64,000 nucleotides of DNA. Origin: an uncultured Clostridia bacterium (GTDB lineage: Bacteria; Bacillota; Clostridia; Oscillospirales; Acutalibacteraceae). Positions within the stretch are counted from its first letter, which is position 1. Every line of letters starts with the position of its first letter. The translations under genes were made by a program, and so were the position numbers. The stretch covers positions 47,578 to 111,577 of the forward strand of contig CAKMIX010000006.1 in NCBI GenBank assembly GCA_927362715.1, given 5' to 3'. The notes under the pieces are model-generated. The model was not told where the DNA came from. It saw nothing but the letters and a program-made list of their open reading frames with translations, and searched no databases. Of the stretch, positions 17,616-27,653 are shown piece after piece.

Positions 17616-19556
17616 TTAGGCCTTATCAAATTTATAATTCGGAACAAGCTCTTTTAAGAACTTGCGGGAATCCTCCGGTAACAGGTCGCGGATCTGCTTG
17701 ATATGCTGCATTAAGCTGTCTTCGTCGAAATCGTAGGGTGCCGTGACAAAAATCTTGTCGTTTTCCGTTTTGTGCATGCCCTCGCGCTCTGACGGCAATA
17801 TCAGCTCTTCATACAGCTTTTCTCCTGGACGAAGCCCCGTAAACTGGATGTCGATATCCACATACGGCTCGTAGCCCGACAGCTTGATGAGCTTTTCGGC
17901 GAGCGAGACGATCTTGACGGGCTCGCCCATATCGAGCACAAAGATCTCGCCGCCTTTTGCAAGACCGCCCGCCTGCACAACAAGCTGCGCGGCTTCGGGG
18001 ATGGTCATAAAGTACCTCGTAATATCGGGGTGTGTGACCGTCAGCGGCCCGCCGTGCTCAAGCTGTTCTTTGAACAGCGGGATCACGCTGCCGTTCGAGC
18101 CGAGCACGTTGCCGAAACGCACAGCGGCAAACTTGGTCTTGGAAATTTTGGAGAAGTGCTGCACCACCAGCTCGCAGCAGCGCTTGGTCGCGCCCATGAC
18201 ATTGGTGGGATTGACCGCCTTGTCGGTGGAAAGCAACACAAAATTACGAACGCCGAATTCGTCGGCGACCTTTGCGGTATTATAAGTGCCGAGGATATTG
18301 TTTTTGATCGCCTCAAAGGGGCTGTCCTCCATAAGCGGCACATGCTTGTGCGCCGCAGCGTGGAACACGCTGGAGGGATGGAACTCCTCAAACACCTCGC
18401 GCAGCCGCTGCTCCTCGCGCACCGAGCCGATGCGGATCTCGATCTGCGGCGTACCGAAATATTGCAGGTCTAAAGAATTCTTCAAAGAATAGGCGTTGTT
18501 TTCGTAAATATCAAAAATGACGATCTTGCTCGGGTTGTAGCGCGCGATCTGGCGGCAAAGCTCCGAGCCGATGGACCCGCCGCCGCCCGTCACGAGCACG
18601 ACCTCGTCCGTCAGATAGCGGCAGACATCGTGGTTCAGCTCGACGGGAGGCCGGGAAAGCAGGTCGAGGATGTCCACCTGCCGCGCTTCTTTGAGCGCCG
18701 ACTTCTTGCCCGTACCGACTTCGGTATGATCCGCAGCCATTTTGACGATACAGCCCGTCTCCACCATCTTTTCCAAAAGCTCACGCTTGCGCGTGTCGTC
18801 GATCTCCGTGATGCAGAAATAGATCTGGTCGATATGATATTTTTTGACCGCCGCTTCCACACTGTCGCAGCTGCCGACGACCGGCGTGCGCAGAATGGAC
18901 TGCCCGATCTTTTTCGGATCATCGTCCAGAATCGCCACAGGGAAGCCCAGACGGTAGCCTGTCATTTGCAGTTCCGAGATCAGCGCGCTGCCGACGTGCC
19001 CCGCACCGACGACCAGGATCTTCTTTTCGGCGGACTTGGCGTTTTTGTCCTTTTTGTTTTGATAGCGGCGGCTTTCCGTCGAAAACATATAGAACAGCCG
19101 ATACGTCATGCGGGCGATAAGCCCGAAGGCAACGAAAAAGATAGCAACATCCATATACACCGAAAACGGCAGGACATTGAAATACAACTGGTCTTTCGTA
19201 AGGTACCCGAGCGCCATGAGCTCCCGGCAGATCTTCATGCCGACATAATCGCAGACAAATACGCATCCCGTTGCGCAAATCCCGGAAAGCCCGAAGCGCA
19301 CCATGTCGTAAAGCCCGGCGTATTTCCAAAGCGTGCTGTAAGTGCGGAACACAAAATTAAAGCCGATATAAAAGAGTGTTACATACGGGATGCGCAGGCA
19401 AAGCCGAGTCGCCAGCTCCATATCCATGCGGAAGTTCCAGTGCAGGAACACCATCAGAAAATACAACAGATTGGCACACAGAAAATCCAGCGCCAACTGT
19501 GCGACCAGTTTTTTTCCTACCTTTTTTTTCGGCTTCAACAAAGACTTTGCAGCCAA
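17616..19556 (-). CDS. Membrane-anchored nucleotide-sugar 4,6-dehydratase (CapD/PglF family)
   Basis: Likely converts UDP-GlcNAc or a related sugar nucleotide to its 4-keto-6-deoxy form for surface polysaccharide synthesis. 646 aa: four or so N-terminal membrane segments (about 20-170), a Rossmann segment VVGAGHVGSALISEL (about 185), then the SDR catalytic domain with TGGGGSIGSELCRQIA (about 320) and STDKAVNPTNVMGATKR, where the usual YxxxK tyrosine is Met, normal for this family. The start is TTG 19556, 8 nt after GGGGG; no in-frame ATG fits better. It leads a probable two-gene transcript with ilvE. Confidence 0.92.
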   Translation of the reverse strand: MAAKSLLKPKKKVGKKLVAQLALDFLCANLLYFLMVFLHWNFRMDMELATRLCLRIPYVTLFYIGFNFVFRTYSTLWKYAGLYDMVRFGLSGICATGCVFVCDYVGMKICRELMALGYLTKDQLYFNVLPFSVYMDVAIFFVAFGLIARMTYRLFYMFSTESRRYQNKKDKNAKSAEKKILVVGAGHVGSALISELQMTGYRLGFPVAILDDDPKKIGQSILRTPVVGSCDSVEAAVKKYHIDQIYFCITEIDDTRKRELLEKMVETGCIVKMAADHTEVGTGKKSALKEARQVDILDLLSRPPVELNHDVCRYLTDEVVLVTGGGGSIGSELCRQIARYNPSKIVIFDIYENNAYSLKNSLDLQYFGTPQIEIRIGSVREEQRLREVFEEFHPSSVFHAAAHKHVPLMEDSPFEAIKNNILGTYNTAKVADEFGVRNFVLLSTDKAVNPTNVMGATKRCCELVVQHFSKISKTKFAAVRFGNVLGSNGSVIPLFKEQLEHGGPLTVTHPDITRYFMTIPEAAQLVVQAGGLAKGGEIFVLDMGEPVKIVSLAEKLIKLSGYEPYVDIDIQFTGLRPGEKLYEELILPSEREGMHKTENDKIFVTAPYDFDEDSLMQHIKQIRDLLPEDSRKFLKELVPNYKFDKA

Positions 19557-19653
19557 AACATTTCCCCCTGCTTTTCATTTAAAACGACCGATCCTGCCGT
19601 CTCAAACGACTTTGATATTTTCGTACAGAAGCATCGAAAATGCATTTTCTATA

Positions 19654-19682
19654 AGTTTACTCTTTTCTTAAACGGTTGTCAA
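19654..19682 (-). promoter_or_regulatory. Promoter of the dehydratase-ilvE transcript
   Basis: Reverse-strand TTGACA (19677-19682), a 17-bp spacer and TAAACT (19654-19659). Confidence 0.75.
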
Positions 19683-19733
19683 CAAATCGTCGGAAAGAAA
19701 AGCGCAAAAGTCCTGAAAATCCGCGTTTTCCGG

Positions 19734-19762
19734 TTGAAAGCGTCATAAAAAAATGGTAAACT
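19734..19762 (+). promoter_or_regulatory. Promoter of the recJ operon
   Basis: TTGAAA (19734-19739), a 17-bp spacer and TAAACT (19757-19762) with TGG before the -10. It diverges from the dehydratase promoter. Confidence 0.7.
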
Positions 19763-19805
19763 ATATCAATTAGAATTGTGAAAGCAATCGGAAAGGAGCG
19801 TCCGC

Positions 19806-21818
19806 ATGAGCCGAAAGCTATGGAAACTCGCGCAAAGCGACAAGGAAGCGGCGGCAACGCTTGCGGAAAGCTGCGAGATCGACCCGTTTTTGTCACTGCT
19901 GCTTTATTCGCGCGGTTTTTCGGACGACGAGCAGATCTATGACTTTCTGCACCCGGACGCGATGCTTTCCGACCCATTTGAGCTGATCGATATGGAAGCT
20001 GCCGCCGAACGCGTGGAACAGGCGATTGAGGGATTCGAAAAGATCGCGGTGTTCGGCGACTACGATGCGGACGGTGTGACCGCTGCGGCGCTTTTGTACC
20101 TGTATCTGCGCGAGCGCGGTGCGAACGTGGTCTGCATCCTGCCCGATCGCATACGCGACGGCTACGGGCTCTCCCCCGAGGCGGTCGAGCGGCTTTTTGA
20201 CAGTGGCGTGCGGCTGATTGTAACGGTAGACAACGGCATTGCTGCGCTCGACGCGGCGGCGCGTGCGAAAGAGCTCGGTATAGATCTGGTCGTCACCGAC
20301 CACCACCGTCCGGGCGAAGTGCTGCCCGACGCCGTTGCCGTGGTAGATCCGCATCGTACGGACTGCCCTTCGGAATTCAAGGACAACGCGGGCGTAGGCG
20401 TTGCTTTTAAACTTGCCGCCGCCATCGAAGGCGACCCGGAAAGCGTGCTGGGGCAATACGCCGACCTGATCGCGCTGGGTACCCTTGCGGACGTTGTGCC
20501 TTTGCGCGGAGAAAACCGTGCGCTCGTATGCGCGGGGCTCGGGAAGCTCAACCGTGCGCCGCGTGTCGGTCTTGCCGCGTTAATGGCGGCGGCAGGCTGT
20601 GCGGGGAGGTACATGCACGCCTCTTCTGTCGTGTACACCCTCGCGCCGCGCATCAATGCCGCCGGGCGTATGGGTTCCGCCGAGCCCGCACTGCAGCTGC
20701 TGCTTTGTGATGATGCCGCAGAAGCGGACGCGCTCGCCCAGCGGATCGATGCGTGCAACCGCGAACGCCAAGCGGTGGAGGCAAAAGTTTGCGCCGAGGC
20801 GATTGAGCAGATCGAGGCGGATCCGGGCATCCAATACGCAAGCGTGCTCGTCGTCGCCGGCGAGGGCTGGCACCCCGGTGTGGTGGGCATCGTCGCGGCG
20901 CGGCTCGTCACGCGCTACGGCAAGCCCGCCGTTGTCATTTCCTTAGACGGCAAAACGGGCAAAGGCTCGTGCCGCAGCATCGAAGGGTTTTCGATCTATG
21001 ACGCCCTGGACAGTGCCCGCCACACGCTCACGCATTTCGGCGGGCATTCCGGCGCCGCCGGGATAGGCATACGCGCCGAGGACATACCCGCCCTGCGCGC
21101 GGCTCTGGACGAATATGCAAAATCCACACATCTGCCGTTTCCGACGCTCACACTCGACTGCAAGCTCAACCCGGCTTACATCGGGCTGCCGCTTTTAGAC
21201 GCACTGGAGGCGCTCGAACCCTGCGGCAGCGGCAATCCTGCGCCGCTGTTCGGGCTGTACGGCATGACGCTTACCGCAGCAAAGCCCGTCGGAGAAGGAA
21301 AGCACCTGCGTCTGACGTTTGAAAAAGGGCACACGGAGCTTAAAGCCATGCTGTTTTCTGTCACGCTCGCACAGTTCCCCTATCAGCCGGGTGACCTTTT
21401 GGATCTTGCCGTGCAGATCGAGCGCAACACCTTTCGCGGGGAGACGAGCGCTTCGGTGCGCATCCGCGACCTGCGGTTTTCGCACCCGGATGAGGAAAAC
21501 TATTTGAAAAGCCTGCGGCTTTACGAGCGCTACCGCTTCGGTGACCGTATGACCGATCAGGAGCGCGCTTATTTGAAGCCGTCAAGGGAATTTTTATTGG
21601 ACGTCTACCAATTCGTGCGCGACCACAGCCCCTGGACGTTTGACGTCGAGGTGTTCTGCAAGCGCAGCGGCTGCCCGGAACGCTTTGCGGCGCGCGTGCG
21701 CGTTGCCTTTGACGTGCTGTGCGAATTGAAGCTTTTCGAAAAGCAAGGCGAAGCTTACACCTGTGTGCATGCCAAGGCGGATCTTGCCGCTTCGGAAATA
21801 CTCAAAGCCCTGTCTTAG
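19806..21818 (+). CDS. recJ: Single-stranded-DNA exonuclease RecJ
   Basis: 5'-3' ssDNA exonuclease of recombination and repair. 670 aa. DHH-family metal motifs are present: DYDADG (85-90), DNG (142-144) and DHH (165-167), then the DHHA1 motif GGHSGAAG (about 415) and the OB-fold. The C-terminus (about 560-670) extends beyond the E. coli enzyme, as in many Firmicutes. ATG after GGAAAGGAG. First gene of a forward block in which relA follows after 19 bp, an arrangement seen in many Clostridia. Confidence 0.96.
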   Translation: MSRKLWKLAQSDKEAAATLAESCEIDPFLSLLLYSRGFSDDEQIYDFLHPDAMLSDPFELIDMEAAAERVEQAIEGFEKIAVFGDYDADGVTAAALLYLYLRERGANVVCILPDRIRDGYGLSPEAVERLFDSGVRLIVTVDNGIAALDAAARAKELGIDLVVTDHHRPGEVLPDAVAVVDPHRTDCPSEFKDNAGVGVAFKLAAAIEGDPESVLGQYADLIALGTLADVVPLRGENRALVCAGLGKLNRAPRVGLAALMAAAGCAGRYMHASSVVYTLAPRINAAGRMGSAEPALQLLLCDDAAEADALAQRIDACNRERQAVEAKVCAEAIEQIEADPGIQYASVLVVAGEGWHPGVVGIVAARLVTRYGKPAVVISLDGKTGKGSCRSIEGFSIYDALDSARHTLTHFGGHSGAAGIGIRAEDIPALRAALDEYAKSTHLPFPTLTLDCKLNPAYIGLPLLDALEALEPCGSGNPAPLFGLYGMTLTAAKPVGEGKHLRLTFEKGHTELKAMLFSVTLAQFPYQPGDLLDLAVQIERNTFRGETSASVRIRDLRFSHPDEENYLKSLRLYERYRFGDRMTDQERAYLKPSREFLLDVYQFVRDHSPWTFDVEVFCKRSGCPERFAARVRVAFDVLCELKLFEKQGEAYTCVHAKADLAASEILKALS

Positions 21819-21837
21819 CCAAAAGGAGCGTGAAAGC

Positions 21838-24051
21838 ATGGCGGAACAAAAACGGAACGAAAACGAAAAAGAACTGACCCCGCGCGAACAGTATGCACAG
21901 CTGAGAGAACGCCTGCGGGATGACACATCGTTTTCAGCGGAAGAGATCGCCGAGATCGACAAAGCATACGCGCTCGCCGAAGAGATGCACAGCGCGCAGC
22001 TGCGCTTTTCCGGGCAGCCGTATATCATTCATCCGATCGCCGTGGCGAACATCCTTGTGGACCTCGGTATGGACGCGCCCTCCATTGAGGCGGCGCTGCT
22101 GCACGACACGGTAGAGGATACGGACGTCACGCTTGAGCAGCTTCGCGCACAGTTCGGCGACGAGGTTGCCGAGCTCGTGGACGGTGTGACCAAGCTCGGC
22201 AAGGTGCCGCTTGCCACCAAAGAGGAATTTCAGGCGGAGAATATCCGCAAAATGCTGCTGGCGATGTATAAGGACATCCGCGTTATCATCATCAAGCTCG
22301 CGGACCGTCTGCACAATATGCGCACGCTCGATTTTATGGCGCCGCAGAAGCGCCGCGACATCGCACTCGAGACGCTTGAGATCTATGCGCCCATTGCGCA
22401 CCGGCTCGGTATCCGCCCTGCCAAGGAGGAGCTTGAGGATCTGGCGATCCGCTTTCTCGATCCCATCGCCTATGCCGATATTGAAAAATCGCTTGACGCC
22501 CTGCGCCGCGAGCGGTTAGGCTTTTTGGAAGAAACAAAGGAAAAGGTACGCGAGCGCATTGCCTCGGTCGTCCATGACCCGACGATCGACGGGCGCGTAA
22601 AAAGCGTGCACGGCATATACCGCAAAATGTATATGCAGAACAAAAACTTCGACCAGATCTATGACATCTTTGCCATCCGCATCATCGTAGATACGGTCAT
22701 CGACTGCTACAACTGTTTGGGCGTTATCCACGACATGTTCCGCCCCATGCCCGGACGGTTCAAGGACTATATCGCGAACCCCAAGCCGAATATGTACCAG
22801 TCCCTGCACACGACCGTGCTCGGCAAGGACGGCGTGCCGTTCGAAGTGCAGATCCGCACCTGGGAAATGCACCGCACCGCCGAATACGGTATCGCAGCGC
22901 ACTGGAAATATAAACTTGGGATGAAGGGCGGCAAAACCAGCCTTGATCAGCGGCTTGCATGGATCCGCCAGATGCTGGAGGATCAGAAGGAATCCGGCGA
23001 CGTGCAGGAGATCGTGCGCGCCATCAAAAGCGACCTTGTGCCCGAGGATGTGTTCGTTTTCACCCCGCGCGGCGACGTGATCACCCTGCCCAGCGGCGCA
23101 ACGGCGATCGACTTCGCTTATGCCATCCACACCGCCGTCGGCAACAAGATGGTCGGCGCGAAGGTGGACGGGCGCATTGTCCCCATCGACTATCAGGTCA
23201 AGACCGGCGAGATCGTGGAGGTGCTCACCTCCTCCCAGCCGGGCAAAGGCCCTTCGCGCGACTGGCTGAACATCGTCAAAACCAGCTCCGCGCGAAACAA
23301 GATCCGTTCGTGGTTCAAAAACGAGAAGCGTGACGAAAACATTGCCGAGGGCAAGGCCGAGATCGAGCGCGAATTCCGCCGCAACTTTATCCGCCTTTCC
23401 GATGAAGATTACGAAAAATTCATCCATAATCTTGCGGCGCGCCAGCGGTTCGACAATCCGGATGATTTTTATGCCGCGATCGGCTTCGGCGGCATTTCCG
23501 TACAGCGGCTGATGCCCTATATCAAAGAGGAATACAACAAAAACTACCGCCCGCACGAGGAGCAGGCGCCGTCATCCGCCGTGCGCGAGCCGAAACGCAG
23601 CAGCAAGGATGGCGTGACCGTGGAGGGCGTGGACAACGTGCTCATCAAATTTTCGCGCTGCTGCAATCCGCTGCCCGGCGACGACATCATCGGGTTTATC
23701 ACACGCGGGCACGGCATTTCCGTCCACAAACGCGACTGCCCCAACGTCCCGCACGACATTGCCGCGAGCCCTGAGCCCGAGCGCTGGGTCCGGGTGACAT
23801 GGAACCGGGACGTCAAAAAGGAATTCCAGGCGTCGCTGCAAATCACGGCGCTTTCACGCATCGGCCTGATGGCAGACGTTTCGCTGCAGCTTGCGAACAT
23901 GCGCGTGAACATCAATGAGATTTTCTCACGTGATGCAAAAGACGGCCGAAGCACCATTTATATGACCGTGACGGTCAGCAACGTGGAGCATTTGAAAAAC
24001 GTGATCGCCCGCATTGAAAAGGTGGACGGCGTTTTGAGCGTGGAAAGGTAA
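21838..24051 (+). CDS. relA: Bifunctional (p)ppGpp synthetase/hydrolase
   Basis: Makes and degrades the stringent-response alarmone. 737 aa with the full Rel layout: HD hydrolase with HDTVEDT (about residue 86), synthetase domain with VHGIYRKM and the [14 protein letters not shown] region, TGS ([12 protein letters not shown], about 405), the CC/helical region with [11 protein letters not shown], and a C-terminal ACT domain. The intact HD motif supports a bifunctional enzyme. ATG 21838 follows AAAAGGAG; the earlier in-frame ATG lies within recJ. dtd follows 5 bp after the stop, the usual rel-dtd pair. Confidence 0.97.
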   Translation: MAEQKRNENEKELTPREQYAQLRERLRDDTSFSAEEIAEIDKAYALAEEMHSAQLRFSGQPYIIHPIAVANILVDLGMDAPSIEAALLHDTVEDTDVTLEQLRAQFGDEVAELVDGVTKLGKVPLATKEEFQAENIRKMLLAMYKDIRVIIIKLADRLHNMRTLDFMAPQKRRDIALETLEIYAPIAHRLGIRPAKEELEDLAIRFLDPIAYADIEKSLDALRRERLGFLEETKEKVRERIASVVHDPTIDGRVKSVHGIYRKMYMQNKNFDQIYDIFAIRIIVDTVIDCYNCLGVIHDMFRPMPGRFKDYIANPKPNMYQSLHTTVLGKDGVPFEVQIRTWEMHRTAEYGIAAHWKYKLGMKGGKTSLDQRLAWIRQMLEDQKESGDVQEIVRAIKSDLVPEDVFVFTPRGDVITLPSGATAIDFAYAIHTAVGNKMVGAKVDGRIVPIDYQVKTGEIVEVLTSSQPGKGPSRDWLNIVKTSSARNKIRSWFKNEKRDENIAEGKAEIEREFRRNFIRLSDEDYEKFIHNLAARQRFDNPDDFYAAIGFGGISVQRLMPYIKEEYNKNYRPHEEQAPSSAVREPKRSSKDGVTVEGVDNVLIKFSRCCNPLPGDDIIGFITRGHGISVHKRDCPNVPHDIAASPEPERWVRVTWNRDVKKEFQASLQITALSRIGLMADVSLQLANMRVNINEIFSRDAKDGRSTIYMTVTVSNVEHLKNVIARIEKVDGVLSVER

Positions 24052-24056
24052 GGTAT

Positions 24057-24521
24057 ATGAAAGCAGTCATTCAACGGGTAAGATCGGCGCGCGTCGAGGT
24101 GGACGGCGCGTGTGTCGGCGAGATCGGGCAAGGGCTTTTGGTGCTTGTCGGCGTGGAACACGGCGACACCGAAGAAGAGGCGCAGCTGCTGGCGCGCAAG
24201 ACTGCGGCACTGCGCATCTTTACGGACGCGCAGGATAAAATGAACCTGTCCGTAACGGACATCGGCGGGTCGGTGCTTGCCGTATCACAGTTCACGCTGT
24301 GCGCGGACGTCAAAAAGGGCAACCGCCCCTCCTTTATCGGCGCGGCGCCGCCCGAGACGGCAAACCCGCTGTACGAAGCGTACTGTGCAGCACTGCTTGA
24401 AAACGGCGTGCAGCGTGTGGAAAAGGGCGTTTTCGGCGCACACATGGATGTCACGCTCTTAAACGACGGGCCCGTGACGATACTCTATGACACAGCGATC
24501 TGGAAAGGAAGCGCAGTATGA
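24057..24521 (+). CDS. dtd: D-aminoacyl-tRNA deacylase
   Basis: Removes D-amino acids (and glycine from tRNA-Ala) mischarged onto tRNA. 154 aa, full length. The conserved SQFTLCAD (about residue 79) and the GPVTI near the C-terminus (about 139) are both present. Translationally close to relA (5-bp gap) and overlapping the next gene by 4 bp. Confidence 0.97.
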   Translation: MKAVIQRVRSARVEVDGACVGEIGQGLLVLVGVEHGDTEEEAQLLARKTAALRIFTDAQDKMNLSVTDIGGSVLAVSQFTLCADVKKGNRPSFIGAAPPETANPLYEAYCAALLENGVQRVEKGVFGAHMDVTLLNDGPVTILYDTAIWKGSAV

Positions 24522-25156
24522 CGGCAACGGTGGAACGCATGGTGCTCGGCCCCGTACAGGCGAACACCTATATTTTGACGGACAACGAAACGAATCAGAC
24601 AGCAGTCATCGACGCGGGCGACTGCCCGAAAGCCTTGCTTGACGCGCTGAAGCCGCACGATGTGCGGTATATCCTGCTTACGCACGGGCACTACGACCAT
24701 ATTTTGGGTGTGCCTGCGCTGAAAGCTGCATTTCCGAATGCGCAGGTCTGTATCCATGTTTTGGACGCGGACTGTCTGCGGGATCCGCAGAAAAGCCTTG
24801 CCGCAACAGCGGAGATCCGGGAAATGCCCATAACGCCCGACCGTCTTTTGGAAGAGGGCGATGAAATAGCGCTCGGCAAAACCCGGCTTTGCGTCCTGCA
24901 TACGCCCGGGCACACCAAGGGCGGCGTATGCTTTGCGGATTACGAAAACCGTCTGCTGTTCACCGGTGATACGCTGTTTTGCCTGACGGCGGGACGCACG
25001 GATTTCCCGGGCGGTTCCTATGAAGAACTGCTTGACTCACTTTTACGGCTGCGCGGACTTGACGGCGACTTTACGGTGTATCCCGGGCACAACCGCGCTA
25101 CGACGCTGGATGCCGAACGGCGGCGCAATCGGTATATGCGGAGGTTGGACGTATGA
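24518..25156 (+). CDS. Metallo-beta-lactamase-fold hydrolase (glyoxalase II-like)
   Basis: 212 aa. The dinuclear metal motif THGHYDH (His56, His58, Asp60, His61) is followed by HTPGHTKG and GDTLF and a late GH histidine in YPGHNR. This subgroup often has thioesterase/glyoxalase-II-like activity; the true substrate is unknown. It overlaps dtd and hemZ by 4 bp each, so it is firmly within the rel-dtd-hemZ operon, an order common in Clostridia. Confidence 0.92.
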   Translation: MTATVERMVLGPVQANTYILTDNETNQTAVIDAGDCPKALLDALKPHDVRYILLTHGHYDHILGVPALKAAFPNAQVCIHVLDADCLRDPQKSLAATAEIREMPITPDRLLEEGDEIALGKTRLCVLHTPGHTKGGVCFADYENRLLFTGDTLFCLTAGRTDFPGGSYEELLDSLLRLRGLDGDFTVYPGHNRATTLDAERRRNRYMRRLDV

Positions 25157-26607
25157 TCCTTGAGATCCGCGACCACCCCTATCAATATGAAACGGAAAAG
25201 CTGCTGCGCGTCTTTTTCCCGAACGAAAAGCTGCGCATTGTGCACGGCGAGGCCGCAGACTGCGGCGAACAGGCGGTGGTGACGACGGCCGCAACGGATA
25301 CGCAGGTTTTCGTGCGTTTCACGGACAAAAACGGTGTGCTCGAGGAAAGCGCCGCGCGTGGGGATGACGGCGAGCTCGCGATGGCAACGCTGCTGTTCCG
25401 CGTTTTGCAGTCGCGCACCGGCTACACGCCGAAATGGGGGCTTTTGACCGGCGTGCGCCCGTCCAAGCTTTTTCTCACGCTGGAACGCGAGCGGGGTACG
25501 GATGGTGCAAAACGGTATTTTACCGAAACGCTGCTTGTCTCGCCTGAAAAAACAGAGCTCGCATCTTCCGTCGGCGCGCGCGAACAGGCGGTCCTCTCGC
25601 TTTCGCGCCCGGAATCGTGCAGTTTGTATGTCTCCATCCCCTTCTGCCCCACAAGGTGCAGCTACTGCTCCTTTGTCTCACAGGCGGTCAGCACCCCATC
25701 CGCACGGCGGCTCGTGCCCGAATATGTACGATTGCTTGCGCGGGAGATCAAAGAAACGGGGCAGATCGCAAAGGATCTCGGCCTGCGGCTCGAAAGCGTA
25801 TACTTTGGCGGCGGCACGCCGACCACGCTTTCCGCAGAACAGCTTGAGACTCTGCTTTCAGCGGTGCGCAAGGCGTTCGACCTGTCGCACCTGCGGGAAT
25901 ACACCGTGGAGGCGGGACGCCCCGACACCGTGACGCCCGAAAAGCTGCAAACCCTTCGCGCGGGCGGTGTGACGCGCGTGAGCATCAATCCGCAGACCTT
26001 CAATGACGAGATCTTGCGCACCATCAGGCGGCAGCATACCGCCGAAATGACCGATCGGGCTTTTTTTGCGGCGCGCGCGGCGGGCTTTGCGGACATCAAT
26101 ATGGACCTCATCGCAGGGCTTCCGAACGAGTCTGTCGCGTCCTTTTGCCGTTCCGTAGACCGCGCCGTAGCGCTCGCACCCGAAAACATTACGGTGCATA
26201 CGCTCTCGCTCAAGCGGGCGTCCACGCTGACGGCGGACGGTACACAGTTTGATAAGGAAAGCGCACAGGCGGCAGATGAGATGCTGCATTACGCCGCCTC
26301 GGCTTTAGGGGCTGCGGGCTTCAACCCGTATTACATGTACCGCCAGTCAAAAACGCTCGGGAATCTCGAAAACACGGGCTACACGACTGCGGGGCACGAG
26401 TGCCTTTACAACATTTTTATGATGGAGGAGTGCCACACGGTGCTCGCCGCGGGCGCGGGCGCCGTCACCAAACTGAAAGCGCCGCACGGCGCGGATATTT
26501 CGCGCATATTTAACTACAAATATCCTTATGAATATATTGCGGGCTTTGCCGAACTTATGGAACGCAAGCGCGCCATTCCCGCATTTTACGAAGCACACGG
26601 CATCTAA
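25153..26607 (+). CDS. hemZ: HemZ-type coproporphyrinogen dehydrogenase-like radical SAM protein
   Basis: Radical SAM protein of the HemN/HemW superfamily, HemZ branch. 484 aa with an N-terminal extension of about 150 residues specific to HemZ. The cluster motif is CPTRCSYC (Cys165, Cys169, Cys172) followed by YFGGGTPTTLS. Anaerobic coproporphyrinogen oxidation is the textbook role, but no other haem genes are nearby and HemZ function is less certain than that of HemN. The start overlaps the previous stop by 4 bp. Confidence 0.92.
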   Translation: MILEIRDHPYQYETEKLLRVFFPNEKLRIVHGEAADCGEQAVVTTAATDTQVFVRFTDKNGVLEESAARGDDGELAMATLLFRVLQSRTGYTPKWGLLTGVRPSKLFLTLERERGTDGAKRYFTETLLVSPEKTELASSVGAREQAVLSLSRPESCSLYVSIPFCPTRCSYCSFVSQAVSTPSARRLVPEYVRLLAREIKETGQIAKDLGLRLESVYFGGGTPTTLSAEQLETLLSAVRKAFDLSHLREYTVEAGRPDTVTPEKLQTLRAGGVTRVSINPQTFNDEILRTIRRQHTAEMTDRAFFAARAAGFADINMDLIAGLPNESVASFCRSVDRAVALAPENITVHTLSLKRASTLTADGTQFDKESAQAADEMLHYAASALGAAGFNPYYMYRQSKTLGNLENTGYTTAGHECLYNIFMMEECHTVLAAGAGAVTKLKAPHGADISRIFNYKYPYEYIAGFAELMERKRAIPAFYEAHGI

Positions 26608-26634
26608 AAGCCGGCGTCCAAGGACAGTGATTTT

Positions 26635-27588
26635 TTGCCGAACCTCCCCAACACACTCGAAGCGATCAACCGAAAGGCGCGTTCGGCGCCGCTCGATTTC
26701 ATCCGCCAAAGCGAAGCGCGCTTTGACGGCGTATTAGACCGTGCCGTTGAACGGATCGTCGCCGAGCGCGGGCGCGAGATCGTCATGCTTGCGGGACCTT
26801 CAAGCTCCGGCAAGACCACGACGGCCAAAAAACTTGCCGAGCGTTTGCAGGCGCTCGGGATCGAAACGCATGTGCTCTCTTTAGATGATTTTTATCTAAA
26901 CCGCGAGCAGATTCCCGGTTTTTCGGAGGGCGCGCCCGATTTTGAAACCGTGCACGCGCTGGATCTGCCGCTGCTGCAGGATACGCTTTGCGACCTGCTG
27001 GCGGGGCGGGAAGTGCTGCTGCCCCTGTTTGATTTCACCGTAGGGAAGCGCAGCAACACCTCGCGCGCCGTAACGCTTGGCGAATGCGACGCCGTGATCG
27101 TGGAAGGGCTGCATGCGTTAAATCCGCTTGTGACCGCGCAGCTTCCGAAAAAAAACGTATTAAAGCTATATATCAGCGTTTCTTCCCGCATATACAATAA
27201 AAACGGGGAGGTCTTGCTGAACAAGAAAAGCCTGCGCTTTGTGCGGCGGCTTTTGCGCGATTACCGCTTCCGCGCAAGCTCTGCGGAGCACACCTTTTCC
27301 CTTTGGGAAAACGTGCTCTCCGGCGAACAGAAATACCTGTTCCCGTTCCGCTCGCAGGCGGATATGCGCATCGACTCCACACACCTGTACGCGCCGTGCG
27401 TGTTCCGTAATGAGGCGATCGAGCTGCTTAAAAACGCCGATCTGCGCGGGGATGACCGCAGGACTGCCGATACGCTTTCGGCGGCATTGCAGGCCTTTGT
27501 GCCGCTTTCCCCTTCGCTCGTGCCCGAAAACTCGCTGCTGCGCGAATTTTTAGGAGGCACGGGACTGCCGCCCCAAACGCGGGATTGA
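26635..27588 (+). CDS. Uridine kinase-like nucleoside kinase
   Basis: P-loop kinase of the uridine kinase/phosphoribulokinase group. 317 aa with Walker A GPSSSGKTT near residue 53, the LSLDDFYLNR motif near 80 and VEGLHALNP near 150. It lacks the TGS/ThrRS-like N-terminus of the longer clostridial versions. The start is TTG 26635, ten nt after AAGGA; no ATG is available. It follows hemZ by 27 bp and ends over the -35 box of the next transcription unit. Confidence 0.87.
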   Translation: MPNLPNTLEAINRKARSAPLDFIRQSEARFDGVLDRAVERIVAERGREIVMLAGPSSSGKTTTAKKLAERLQALGIETHVLSLDDFYLNREQIPGFSEGAPDFETVHALDLPLLQDTLCDLLAGREVLLPLFDFTVGKRSNTSRAVTLGECDAVIVEGLHALNPLVTAQLPKKNVLKLYISVSSRIYNKNGEVLLNKKSLRFVRRLLRDYRFRASSAEHTFSLWENVLSGEQKYLFPFRSQADMRIDSTHLYAPCVFRNEAIELLKNADLRGDDRRTADTLSAALQAFVPLSPSLVPENSLLREFLGGTGLPPQTRD

Positions 27589-27613
27589 CACGCCGCATTT
27601 TGCGTGCTATTCT
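27585..27613 (+). promoter_or_regulatory. Promoter of the flippase-mazG-hup unit
   Basis: TTGACA (27585-27590), a 17-bp spacer and TATTCT (27608-27613) with TGC before the -10. The -35 box contains the stop codon of the upstream kinase gene. Confidence 0.75.
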
Positions 27614-27653
27614 TTTTATCAACCAAAAACTGTCAGGAAAGGGGCCTTGCACC